From Pseudomonas kairouanensis (lineage in GTDB: Bacteria > Pseudomonadota > Gammaproteobacteria > Pseudomonadales > Pseudomonadaceae), in assembly GCF_004682055.1 (NCBI RefSeq), contig NZ_QUZU01000010.1, positions 108,920-172,919 of the forward strand: 64,000 nt of DNA. Reading direction: 5' to 3'. Shown piece by piece: positions 37,481-45,349 of this stretch. The position numbers were made by a program, and so were the translations under genes. The number at the start of each line of letters is the position of its first letter. The first letter of the stretch is position 1. The notes under the pieces were generated by a model. That model had not been told where the DNA came from, ran no database searches, and was given only the letters and a program-made list of their open reading frames with translations.

Positions 37481-38724
37481 ACCGACTCACCCGCACAAAT
37501 CTCTGACAGCATCCGCAACCGCCGCTTAGGCTCGCTGACGAACGGGTTGCGTTCATCCCACGCATAGCCTGCCAGGATCGAGCAGATCATCCGGCGGATC
37601 TCCGGCGAGCTGTCGGGGTGATAAATCACATCCTGGAAGGTCCCTGCGTACCAGCCTTCGACGTAGCAGCGGAAGGTGTCGACACCGCGCTTGAGGGGCT
37701 CTGCAAATTCGGTTTGCCAGTCCACCGTTTCGCCCGTGAGTTGGCGATGCAAGAGACCGGCGGCCATGCTCGCCGAACGCATGGCGATGGTCACGCCCGA
37801 AGAAAACACCGGGTCGAGGAATTCCGCCGCATTGCCCAGCAGCGCAAAGCCCGGACCGTGCAGGGTTTTGACGTTGGCAGCAAAGCCGCCGATGGTGCGC
37901 GCCGGGGTGTCCCACACGGCGTTTTGCAGCACGCTGGACAGGCTTGGGGTTTCGTCGATAAAACTGCGCAGGCACGCGTCGAGGTCGCTGTCGCGGCCAT
38001 CGAAGTGCTCCTTGGCGGCGACCACGCCCACCGAGCAGCGGCCATTGCTGAACGGGATGGTCCAGAACCAGATATCACGCTGGGTCGGGTGGGTGCTGAC
38101 CAGGATCTTGGTGCGGTCGAAGCCTGGGTGTTCGATGCGGTCTTCAACGTGAGTGAACACGGCCTGGCGCACCGGGAAATCCGAAGGCAAATCCAGCTCC
38201 AGCAGGCGCGGCAACACGCGGCCATAGCCGCTGGCATCGAGCACGAACTTGGCCTTGAGGTGGTATTCGCTGCCGTTTTCGCGGCGTACGTGCAGGTAGC
38301 GGCACTCGCCCTTGAAGTCCACGCCGACGATGGTTTCGCCGTAGCGGATCTCCACGCCTTGCAGCGCCGCCTGGTCGGCCAGCAACTTGTCGAAATCGCC
38401 GCGCTGCACCTGAAAGGTGGTGGGTTTGCCGTTGCTGAACGTATCGCTGAAATCAAATGCGCTGTAGCGCTCGCCCCAGGCAAACGCCGCTCCCGTCTTC
38501 AGTTGGAAACCGGCGGCCTGCACCGCGTCGAGCATGCCGGCTTCTTCGATAAAGTCGATGCAGTGCGACAGCAGGCTTTCGCCAATCGAGAACCGCGGAA
38601 AGTGCTGGCGCTCGATGATCAATACATCATGCCCTTTGCGCTTCAACAGCGCGGCGGCGATAGCCCCGGACGGACCGGCACCGATCACCACCACCTGGCG
38701 ACGTTCCATTTCAACTGTGGGCAC
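37477..38724 (-). CDS. FAD-dependent oxidoreductase, halogenase/monooxygenase-like
   Basis: A 415-residue flavoprotein. The FAD-binding motif GAGPSGAIAAA is at about 15-25, followed by IIERQHFPRFSIGESLL, the pattern of the tryptophan halogenase/geranylgeranyl reductase superfamily. GFALLGNAAEFLDPVFSSGV is the second FAD contact. I do not see the WxWxIP motif exactly: the sequence is FWFWTIPF, which partly resembles it. In APE clusters this class probably hydroxylates or halogenates the aryl head. GTG 38724 has AAGGAG five bases upstream; ATG 38709 lacks a good site. Confidence 0.85.
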   Translation of the reverse strand: MPTVEMERRQVVVIGAGPSGAIAAALLKRKGHDVLIIERQHFPRFSIGESLLSHCIDFIEEAGMLDAVQAAGFQLKTGAAFAWGERYSAFDFSDTFSNGKPTTFQVQRGDFDKLLADQAALQGVEIRYGETIVGVDFKGECRYLHVRRENGSEYHLKAKFVLDASGYGRVLPRLLELDLPSDFPVRQAVFTHVEDRIEHPGFDRTKILVSTHPTQRDIWFWTIPFSNGRCSVGVVAAKEHFDGRDSDLDACLRSFIDETPSLSSVLQNAVWDTPARTIGGFAANVKTLHGPGFALLGNAAEFLDPVFSSGVTIAMRSASMAAGLLHRQLTGETVDWQTEFAEPLKRGVDTFRCYVEGWYAGTFQDVIYHPDSSPEIRRMICSILAGYAWDERNPFVSEPKRRLRMLSEICAGESV

Positions 38725-38757
38725 GAGGGCTCCTTGCCGCATTGGCGATAATCCGAT

Positions 38758-41070
38758 TCATATGGCGTGTTTCTGTTGGCCAGCCCAGGGCGCCAGCATA
38801 AAGCTGAATGCCAGGCCCAGGCTGACCGATAAGCCGAAATTGCTCACGGCGGCGGTGCTGGACACCGCCAGCAGGCCGAACGACAACCAGGTCGTCAGCG
38901 CCGCCAGCAGCGTGCCGAGAAGACTGACCGCCGGGCCGCCGATCTGCTCGCGCATCAAGATGGCGTAATCGACGCTGATGGCCGTGACCAGCAGCAAACC
39001 GAACAGGCTGAACAGGGTCAGCGGCTGGCCCAGCCAACCCAGGCTGGCCAGGCTGCACAGCGCCGCCAGCAACGGCAGGGCGACGATGCGCAGGGCACCG
39101 CCGAAACCAAACGGCATGATCAGCAGCAGCACGATCAATACGCACGACATCAACTTCAATTCGGCCGCGCTGATCTGCGTGTCGGCAAACACCCGGTTCA
39201 AATCCCCCAGGCGATCCACCAATTGGACCCCTGGCAAATCCAATGCTTGCACCCGCAGCAGCGCTGGGTTGTTCAAGCCTTGCAGGCTGACCATCGCTGC
39301 GACGCCGCCGTCTACCGGGCCCAGCCACAGCGTGCGCCAGGGTTCGGCCATCGGCCCTGCCAACGCAGCATCAATGTCTTGGGTGGGCAGCGCTTGCAGT
39401 TGGGCGACCTCCGCCTGCAGGGCGCTGGCGGGCACGCCGAGGTCCAGCAGCGGTTGCCAGTGTTGCGGTAAAACGTTCAACGCATCGCGCAGCTGTTGTT
39501 GCTCGGCGGGCAGGCTGACCAGTTGGTGGAGCGCCAGGTAACCCTGCAGCTTGTCCATGTTCACCAGTTGATCCAGGCGTTGGCCCAGGGCACTTTCGCG
39601 CTCCAGCAACTGCTGCTGGTTCTCGGCGCGCACCAGGAAGAACTGGCTGGTGGGTTGGAACCCGGTAATACGTGCCACGGCTTGCGCTTCTTGCAGCAGT
39701 TGCGGCGGCGCGCCGATCCATTGGCGAATATCGTTCTTGCTGTTCAAGTGCCACAGGCCGCCGGCGCAAAACAGCAGCAGCAACACCAGCAGCACCGGGC
39801 TTGGCACGCGCTTGAGCAACGACAAGCGCGCCTGCCAAAAACATTCAGCAATGCGCAGTGGCCATTGCGCCGGGCGCAACTGGACACCCTTGAGCAGCGC
39901 CGGCAGCAGGCACACGGCGCACAGGTAGGCGCCCACCAGGCCAGCGGCGGAGAACACGGCGATCTGAGTCAGCGCCGGGAACGGCGTCCACGCCAGCGCC
40001 AGGTAGCCGATGCAACTGGTGGCCAGGCTCAGGCTCAACCCTGGCAAGGTGATGCGCAACGCCGGCCAACTGCGCCAGGGCTGCAGGCTCCAGCTTTTGG
40101 ACAGGTAGTGCAGCGGGTAATCCACCGCCACCCCGATCAGGCTGGACCCCAGCACCAGGGTCATCACATGCATATGGCCGAACAGCGCCACGCAGGCCAC
40201 CGCGCCGAACAGCATGCCCACCAGCACGGGCACGAAGGCCAGCAACACACGCCAACGGCGGAACGCCAACAACAGCAACAGCAGGATGCCGACGGTCGCG
40301 CCGCCGCCCACCCAGGTCATTTCCCGCGTGGCTTGCTGCTGGCCATTGGCGGCGTACAGCAGGCCGCTGGCGGCGAGCAATTGCGCGCCTTGTTGCGCCG
40401 CCTGCGCGCGGCTGGCCTGGAGCAGGTCCGCCACTTGCAGCGGCAGTTTCATGTCGAAGGCATTGCCGGTGGTGCGCGCCCGCAGCAGCACCCAGCTTTT
40501 GCCATCGGCATCGGCAATCAACGCGCCGCTGCCAATGTCCAACTGCACCGAGCCATGTTGCGGCTGGCTGTTCTGGATGCGTCCGGTCAGGCCCAGCCAA
40601 TCGTCCTGGCTGGGCACCAGGCTGAAGCCGGTAAAGGGGTCGAACAGGGCTTGCACGCGCTGTTGGATAAATGCGTCGGGCTGCGCGATCAGTTGCTCAC
40701 GGTCCTTGGCCGACAGCATCGCCAGGCGCCCGCGCAGCAGTTGTTCGCGCAGTGCCGGCAGGTCGGCTTGCAGGTTCCACTGCACTTTTTCAAACAGGCC
40801 GCTGGCTTGCCATTGCTCGCCCAATTGCTGCGCCACCGCTACCGCTTGCTGGCGGTCGGTGTGGCCGACGAGTACCAGCATCTCGCGGTTGAGCGGCTCC
40901 TGCATGCGCTGTTCGGCTTGCAGTTCAAGGGCATCCGGCGTGTTGCCCGGCACCAGTTCCATCAGGTTGGCCGACAGTGGTGCGCCATGGCGCCACTGCC
41001 AGCCGGCCAGGGCCAGCACGGCCACCAGCAGGATCAGGAACAGGCGCGGCAGCAGGCGTTCACTGGGCAA
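38758..41070 (-). CDS. MMPL/RND-type lipid exporter of the APE cluster
   Basis: A 770-residue inner-membrane transporter with two repeats, each one membrane helix, a large periplasmic domain and five further helices. The conserved patterns include GVAVDYPLHYLSK in the first half and AISVDYAILMREQIGG in the second, the Asp-Tyr proton-relay sites of MMPL/RND proteins. Such predicted exporters are constant members of aryl polyene clusters and are thought to extract the lipid from the inner membrane for LolA-like carriers. The start is a TTG at 41070 with GGAG upstream, overlapping the LolA-like gene by 11 bases. Confidence 0.9.
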   Translation of the reverse strand: MPSERLLPRLFLILLVAVLALAGWQWRHGAPLSANLMELVPGNTPDALELQAEQRMQEPLNREMLVLVGHTDRQQAVAVAQQLGEQWQASGLFEKVQWNLQADLPALREQLLRGRLAMLSAKDREQLIAQPDAFIQQRVQALFDPFTGFSLVPSQDDWLGLTGRIQNSQPQHGSVQLDIGSGALIADADGKSWVLLRARTTGNAFDMKLPLQVADLLQASRAQAAQQGAQLLAASGLLYAANGQQQATREMTWVGGGATVGILLLLLLAFRRWRVLLAFVPVLVGMLFGAVACVALFGHMHVMTLVLGSSLIGVAVDYPLHYLSKSWSLQPWRSWPALRITLPGLSLSLATSCIGYLALAWTPFPALTQIAVFSAAGLVGAYLCAVCLLPALLKGVQLRPAQWPLRIAECFWQARLSLLKRVPSPVLLVLLLLFCAGGLWHLNSKNDIRQWIGAPPQLLQEAQAVARITGFQPTSQFFLVRAENQQQLLERESALGQRLDQLVNMDKLQGYLALHQLVSLPAEQQQLRDALNVLPQHWQPLLDLGVPASALQAEVAQLQALPTQDIDAALAGPMAEPWRTLWLGPVDGGVAAMVSLQGLNNPALLRVQALDLPGVQLVDRLGDLNRVFADTQISAAELKLMSCVLIVLLLIMPFGFGGALRIVALPLLAALCSLASLGWLGQPLTLFSLFGLLLVTAISVDYAILMREQIGGPAVSLLGTLLAALTTWLSFGLLAVSSTAAVSNFGLSVSLGLAFSFMLAPWAGQQKHAI

Positions 41071-41743
41071 AGTCGTGTTGCTCCGCGTCGCTCAGGGGCA
41101 GGTCGGCGTGGCTGTCCTGCATGCGCAGCAGGGTGCTGTCACCCTGGGTTTCCAGCAGTTCGATGGTGTGCACCAGGTCGCCACCGTCGATATTGATTTG
41201 GGTGAACACCTGCTTGAGCAACAGAGAGCGGGGAATCAGCGTGAGCTTCCACTGCTTGGCTTCGCCTTGCAGTTGCAGTTCGAAGTCGCGCTGCAAGCCG
41301 CTACTGTCGCCCTGGAGCACGGCAAGGAACAGGCGATTCTGCTCGGCGCCGGCGCTCTTGTTGGGCAGCAATTGCCAGCCAGTGGCATCACGGCGGGCGA
41401 TGCCCTGGGCGCTGATGCGGTAGTCCTGTTGCAGTGGGGTTTTGAGCAGCCACAGCAGGCCGTGGTCTTTGGCCAGCACGAAGGTGCCTTTGCTGACCAG
41501 GGGCTGGGGCAGGGCACGCAGGTGTTTTTCCTGGGTGAAGCTGCCGTGGATGACCGAGGGTTTTGCAAGCTGGTCGCTGAGTTGCTGCAAATCAAAAGCG
41601 TGCGCACTGAAACTCAGCAACAACCCGACCCCTGTAGGAGCGAGCTTGCTCGCGAAAAACCTTAGGGCGCTGCGGAGTGCCAGGCAACCCGCGTTATCGT
41701 TGGCGATTTTCGCGAGCAAGCTCGCTCCTACAGGGGGGCTCAT
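41060..41743 (-). CDS. LolA-like outer-membrane carrier with REPIN-encoded N-terminus
   Basis: A periplasmic carrier of the LolA/LolB-like fold (COG2834 type) that should ferry the APE lipid across the periplasm. The mature part begins FDLQQLSDQLAKPSVIHGSFTQEKHLRAL, typical for the family, after a hydrophobic stretch VGLLLSFSAHA. The start ATG 41743 overlaps the thioesterase stop (ATGA) as expected for the operon, but residues 4-38 (PVGASLLAKI...FASKLAPTGV) are encoded by the REPIN at 41631-41734. The signal peptide therefore carries an extra insert of about 35 residues before its hydrophobic core. A TTG inside the core could be used instead. Export may be altered. Confidence 0.82.
   Translation of the reverse strand: MSPPVGASLLAKIANDNAGCLALRSALRFFASKLAPTGVGLLLSFSAHAFDLQQLSDQLAKPSVIHGSFTQEKHLRALPQPLVSKGTFVLAKDHGLLWLLKTPLQQDYRISAQGIARRDATGWQLLPNKSAGAEQNRLFLAVLQGDSSGLQRDFELQLQGEAKQWKLTLIPRSLLLKQVFTQINIDGGDLVHTIELLETQGDSTLLRMQDSHADLPLSDAEQHDFAQ
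41631..41734. repeat. REPIN (REP doublet) inside the LolA-like gene, GTAGGAGCGAGC type
   Basis: Arms at 41631-41658 and 41707-41734 are perfect 28-base reverse complements (CCTGTAGGAGCGAGCTTGCT continuing CGCGAAAA) with a 48-base spacer. This is a third REP subfamily in the window, marked by GTAGGAGCGAGC. It is the only one that lies inside a reading frame. Confidence 0.92.
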
Positions 41744-42165
41744 GTCAGGGCCTTTTCTACGGCGTCGGTGAAGACTTTGGGGGAGGCCAGTTGCATCTCG
41801 CGGCTGGCGATTTCTACCGCCACTTGCACGGTGCTGGCACGGGTCAACCGCTCGCCGCTGGCCAGGTCGGTGATCAGGTAGTTGACCTTCAAGCGGTTCT
41901 CCCACTCCACCAGGCTGGCGCGCACGTTGATGGTCTGGCCGAACACCGCGCCGCGCACGTAGCGCAGTTGCATGTCGATCACCGGCCACGCGTAGCCCGC
42001 TTCGAGCATGGCCGTGTAGTTGTGCCCGATCTGGTCCAGCAGCGCGCAGCGGGCTACTTCCAGGTATTTCACGTAATGCCCGTGCCACACCACGTTCATG
42101 GTGTCGACGTCAAAAAACGGCACGAGGATTTCGGTGTCGCAATGCAGTACGCCGGGGCTACGCAT
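41740..42165 (-). CDS. Hotdog acyl-CoA/ACP thioesterase of the APE cluster
   Basis: A 141-residue 4-hydroxybenzoyl-CoA thioesterase-type hotdog protein. The active-site segment FFDVDTMNVVWHGHYVKYLEVAR holds D21, which aligns with the catalytic Asp of the 4HBT family. It may release or edit acyl chains in polyene synthesis. It overlaps the ammonia-lyase gene by eight bases and the LolA-like gene by four. Confidence 0.9.
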   Translation of the reverse strand: MRSPGVLHCDTEILVPFFDVDTMNVVWHGHYVKYLEVARCALLDQIGHNYTAMLEAGYAWPVIDMQLRYVRGAVFGQTINVRASLVEWENRLKVNYLITDLASGERLTRASTVQVAVEIASREMQLASPKVFTDAVEKALT

Positions 42166-43699
42166 GCAGCCTCCAGTGTTGCGCGGCGATGCGTTGCAGG
42201 CACAGGCGCAGTTCGCCTTCCAGGGCGCGGTCTTCGATCACCGGCGGGAAGTCCTCGGCCAGTTGCTCATGCATGGCCGCCAACGCTGGCGGCAGTGGCC
42301 GTGCATCCTCGGCCTGGGCCCGCAGCCACACGCCCTGGTTAGCGGCCAGCAGCGTGGCGGCGGCGACCTGTTCGGTCAGCTCCAGCACGCGGATCGCATC
42401 GCGGGCGGCGATGGTGCCCATGCTCACCTTGTCCTGGTTATGGCATTCGGTGGAACGCGAGAACACGCTGGCGGGCATGGTGTTTTTCAGCGCTTCGGCG
42501 GTCCAGGCGCTGGTGCCGATCTGCACGGCCTTGAAGCCGTGGTTGATCATCGCGCGATCGGCAGGGGCGCCGGACAGGTTGCTCGGCAAGCCGTGGTTGT
42601 AGCGCACATCCACCAGCAGTGCGAGCTGGCGGTCGAGCAGGTCGGCGACGTTGGCCACCAGGGTCTTGAGGCTGTCCATGGCAAACGCGATGTGGCCGCC
42701 GTAGAAGTGGCCGCCGTGCAGTACGCGTTCTTCCTCGGCGTCGATGATCGGGTTGTCGTTGGCGCTGTTCAGTTCGATCTCGATGAACGAACGCAGCCAG
42801 TTCAGGCTGTCGGCCAGCACGCCGAGGACGTGGGGCGCGCAACGCAGCGAGTAGCGGTCTTGCAGGCGATGCAGCGGCGCGGTGGGCGCATCGATGGCCA
42901 AGTCCTTGCGCAGCCAGGCGGCGACTTGCATCTGCCCTGGGTGCGGCTTGGCGGCGAACAGGCGCTCGTCGAAGTGTTCCGGGTTGCCTTGCAGCGCCAC
43001 CACGTTCAGTGCGGTGATGCGCGTGGCCAGTTGCAGCAGGTAGTCGGCGCGGGCGAACGCCAGGCAGGCAAGGCCGGTCATCACGGCGGTGCCGTTCATC
43101 AGGGCCAGGGCTTCCTTGGGGCGCAAGATCAGCGGGTCCCAACCCAGCTCACGGTGCACATCGGCGGCCTGGCGACGTTCGCCACGGAACATCACTTCGC
43201 GTTCGCCGGACAAGGTGGCGGCCACGTAGGACAGCGGCGTCAGGTCGCCGCTGGCGCCCACCGAGCCTTCTTCCGGGATCAGCGGCAGCACGTCGTGTTC
43301 GAGGAACGCGTGCAGGCGCTCCAGCAGCTCCACGCGCACGCCGGACACGCCGTGGCACAGCGACTGCAAACGCGCCGCCAGCACCGCACGGGTGGCTTGG
43401 GCGTCGAGCAACTTGCCCAAGCCGCAACCGTGGAAGGTGTACAGATGACAGGGCAGCGCTTCAACGTGCTGCAACGGCACCGCCACCACGCAGGAGTCGC
43501 CGTAGCCGGTGGTCACGCCGTAGATCACGCCTTCCTTGTCCAGCAGCGAGTCGAGGAACTGCGCGCCCTTGGCGATGCGCTGGCGATAGGCGGCATCGTC
43601 CTGCAATTGGGTAGGCGCCTGACGGTTGGCCAGGGCCAGCACGTCTTCGATGCGCAAAGGGCGTTCGCCAAAGGTTACCGGCTCAAGATGCGTCGTCAT
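42158..43699 (-). CDS. Aromatic amino acid ammonia-lyase (HAL/PAL/TAL family)
   Basis: A 513-residue lyase with the MIO cofactor tripeptide A149-S150-G151 in GSVGASGDLTPL and the catalytic Y60 in GVIYGVTTGYG. Residues 85-95 (HLYTFHGCGLG) cover the selectivity position; the Tyr-lyase His there appears to be Phe, with His next to it, so the substrate cannot be fixed by eye. In an aryl polyene operon it would supply a cinnamate- or coumarate-type acid for activation by the adenylation enzyme downstream. The downstream thioesterase and the upstream acyltransferase both overlap it. Confidence 0.93.
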   Translation of the reverse strand: MTTHLEPVTFGERPLRIEDVLALANRQAPTQLQDDAAYRQRIAKGAQFLDSLLDKEGVIYGVTTGYGDSCVVAVPLQHVEALPCHLYTFHGCGLGKLLDAQATRAVLAARLQSLCHGVSGVRVELLERLHAFLEHDVLPLIPEEGSVGASGDLTPLSYVAATLSGEREVMFRGERRQAADVHRELGWDPLILRPKEALALMNGTAVMTGLACLAFARADYLLQLATRITALNVVALQGNPEHFDERLFAAKPHPGQMQVAAWLRKDLAIDAPTAPLHRLQDRYSLRCAPHVLGVLADSLNWLRSFIEIELNSANDNPIIDAEEERVLHGGHFYGGHIAFAMDSLKTLVANVADLLDRQLALLVDVRYNHGLPSNLSGAPADRAMINHGFKAVQIGTSAWTAEALKNTMPASVFSRSTECHNQDKVSMGTIAARDAIRVLELTEQVAAATLLAANQGVWLRAQAEDARPLPPALAAMHEQLAEDFPPVIEDRALEGELRLCLQRIAAQHWRLHA

Positions 43700-44618
43700 C
43701 GGTCTTCCAGAAAGGGTAAAAGTTGAACCATTGTTGGGGCGCTTCCAGGCAGAACTGGCCCAGGCGTGCGGCGTAGCGCGCGGTCCACAGGGCTATGACC
43801 TGCTCGCGGGTATTACGTTTCCACTCGATCAGCGGCGTGAACGGCTCGATGGTCAGGCGATAGCGGCTTTTGTGCTTGAGGCACATCAGCAGGTTCACCG
43901 GGCACTTGAGCAGACCGGCCAGCAGCCATGGGCCTTGGGGAAAGGCCGCGTCATGGCCGAGAAAATCCACTCGCACCGTGCGCCCGCCATGCAGCGGCAC
44001 GCGGTCACCGGCAATGGCCAGCCACTCGCCGTCGTCCAGGCGCTGGCTGAGCAGCAGCATGGTGGCCGGGTCCAGTTCGCTGACCTGAATCAGGCGCAAG
44101 TGGGTCGCCCCGGCTTCGCCCAGCAGGCGGTTGAATTGCTCGGCGTGCTTGGTGTGCACCAGCACGTTCATGGTGACCTGCTCGCCAATCTCGGCGAGGG
44201 CACGGCACACTTCCAGGTTGCCCAGGTGCGCGCCCACCAGCATCTGCCCGCGTTCGCCGCGCAGTTGCCCGCGCAGCTTCGCCGGGTCGTTGATTTCGAT
44301 CTGTTCCAGGCGCAGCTTGCCGTTCCACACGTCGAGCTTGTCGAGCAGGGAGTCGGCAAAGGCCATGAACTGGCCGAAGACCCTGCGGTGGGAGGGGCGC
44401 AGTTCATCGCGCCCGCTCCAGTCGGCCAGGCGCTGCTGGTATTGCCAGGCGCTCTGGCGTGCCGTGCGGCCGAACAGGAAAAAGTACAGCACGATGCCAT
44501 ACAGCACCGGGCTCAACAGGCGTCGGCCAAGCACCTTGGCGGCGAACGCGGTGAGTTTCATCAGCCAATAACTGCCGCGCTCCTCGCGGTCGGCCCAGTG
44601 CTTGGTGCTGTCGCTCAT
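43683..44618 (-). CDS. HtrB/LpxL-like lysophospholipid acyltransferase
   Basis: A 311-residue inner-membrane acyltransferase of the LpxL/HtrB family. The HX4E catalytic motif is H131-E136 in GAHLGNLEV; the protein ends with WFNFYPFW as in family members. One membrane anchor lies near the N-terminus (about 33-50). In APE clusters this type attaches acyl chains during assembly of the glycolipid. ATG 44618 overlaps the glycosyltransferase stop. In E. coli-type clusters this activity can be fused to the glycosyltransferase; here the two are separate overlapping genes. Confidence 0.9.
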   Translation of the reverse strand: MSDSTKHWADREERGSYWLMKLTAFAAKVLGRRLLSPVLYGIVLYFFLFGRTARQSAWQYQQRLADWSGRDELRPSHRRVFGQFMAFADSLLDKLDVWNGKLRLEQIEINDPAKLRGQLRGERGQMLVGAHLGNLEVCRALAEIGEQVTMNVLVHTKHAEQFNRLLGEAGATHLRLIQVSELDPATMLLLSQRLDDGEWLAIAGDRVPLHGGRTVRVDFLGHDAAFPQGPWLLAGLLKCPVNLLMCLKHKSRYRLTIEPFTPLIEWKRNTREQVIALWTARYAARLGQFCLEAPQQWFNFYPFWKTDDDAS

Positions 44619-45349
44619 GCCTGCCACCGTCGCCACAGGATCATGGGCGCACGCACCAGCATGCCGAAGAACAACCGGGTGTGCATGGCCGAGATGCGTA
44701 CGTTGTCGCGAAACAGACGAAAGTGCGACAGGCCATCGGCAGGGTAATGCACCCGCGTCGGCAGCCAGCGCATCGGCTGGTTGCGCCAGGCCAGGCGCAC
44801 GAGGATGTCGGAGTCGAAATCCATGCGTGTGCCGATATAAGCCGAGTCCATCAGTGCCAGCACCGGTGCCAGTGGGTACACGCGAAAGCCGCACATCGAG
44901 TCGCGGATCTGCAGCGACAGGGTGTTGATCCACACCCATACGTGGGTCAGGTAGCGGGCGTACAGGCGGCCCTTGGGCACGCTGTCGTCGTATTCGGGGT
45001 AGCCGCAGATGATCGCATTGGGGTGCGTGCGGGACGCGGCGAGGAAACTGGCGACGTCGCGCAGGTCATGCTGGCCGTCGGCGTCCACTTGCAGGGCGTG
45101 GGTAAACCCCAGGCGTGCGGCTTCGCGAAAACCGGCCATCACGGCCCCGCCCTTGCCCTGGTTGGTGGGCAGGGTGAGCAGGGTGACGTTGTCTTGGGTA
45201 GCCAGTTGCGCCAGCACCGCTGCGCAGGCCGGGCTGCTGCCGTCGTCTACCAACAGGCACGGCAGGCCGCTGTTAAGCAGGCTTTGCACCACGGCGGGCA
45301 CGGCCGCTTCGTGGTTGTAGACCGGGATCAGGGCGCAGGGGTTATGCAT
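44615..45349 (-). CDS. Family 2 glycosyltransferase of the APE cluster
   Basis: A 244-residue GT2 enzyme. It starts [14 protein letters not shown], has the nucleotide-binding LLVDDGSS, and the DXD motif D89-A-D91 in QVDADGQHD. A hydrophobic C-terminal part resembles DPM1-like glycosyltransferases. It is expected to transfer a sugar to the lipid part of the aryl polyene. ATG 45349 lies inside the end of the adenylation gene (8-base overlap). Confidence 0.9.
   Translation of the reverse strand: MHNPCALIPVYNHEAAVPAVVQSLLNSGLPCLLVDDGSSPACAAVLAQLATQDNVTLLTLPTNQGKGGAVMAGFREAARLGFTHALQVDADGQHDLRDVASFLAASRTHPNAIICGYPEYDDSVPKGRLYARYLTHVWVWINTLSLQIRDSMCGFRVYPLAPVLALMDSAYIGTRMDFDSDILVRLAWRNQPMRWLPTRVHYPADGLSHFRLFRDNVRISAMHTRLFFGMLVRAPMILWRRWQA

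Noticed and set aside
38758..41196. Long open frames antisense to the MMPL, ammonia-lyase, adenylation, antiporter, chemoreceptor and acyl-CoA dehydrogenase genes (400-577 codons each)
   Set aside because: All share the same Arg/Gln/His/Gly-rich low-complexity look and start or end inside the real genes. They are shadows of the same kind as the one opposite gltB.
41744..42088. LolA-like gene starting far upstream at 42088 on the minus strand
   Set aside because: That extension is the out-of-frame reading of the thioesterase gene; ATG 41743 gives the four-base overlap seen throughout this operon.
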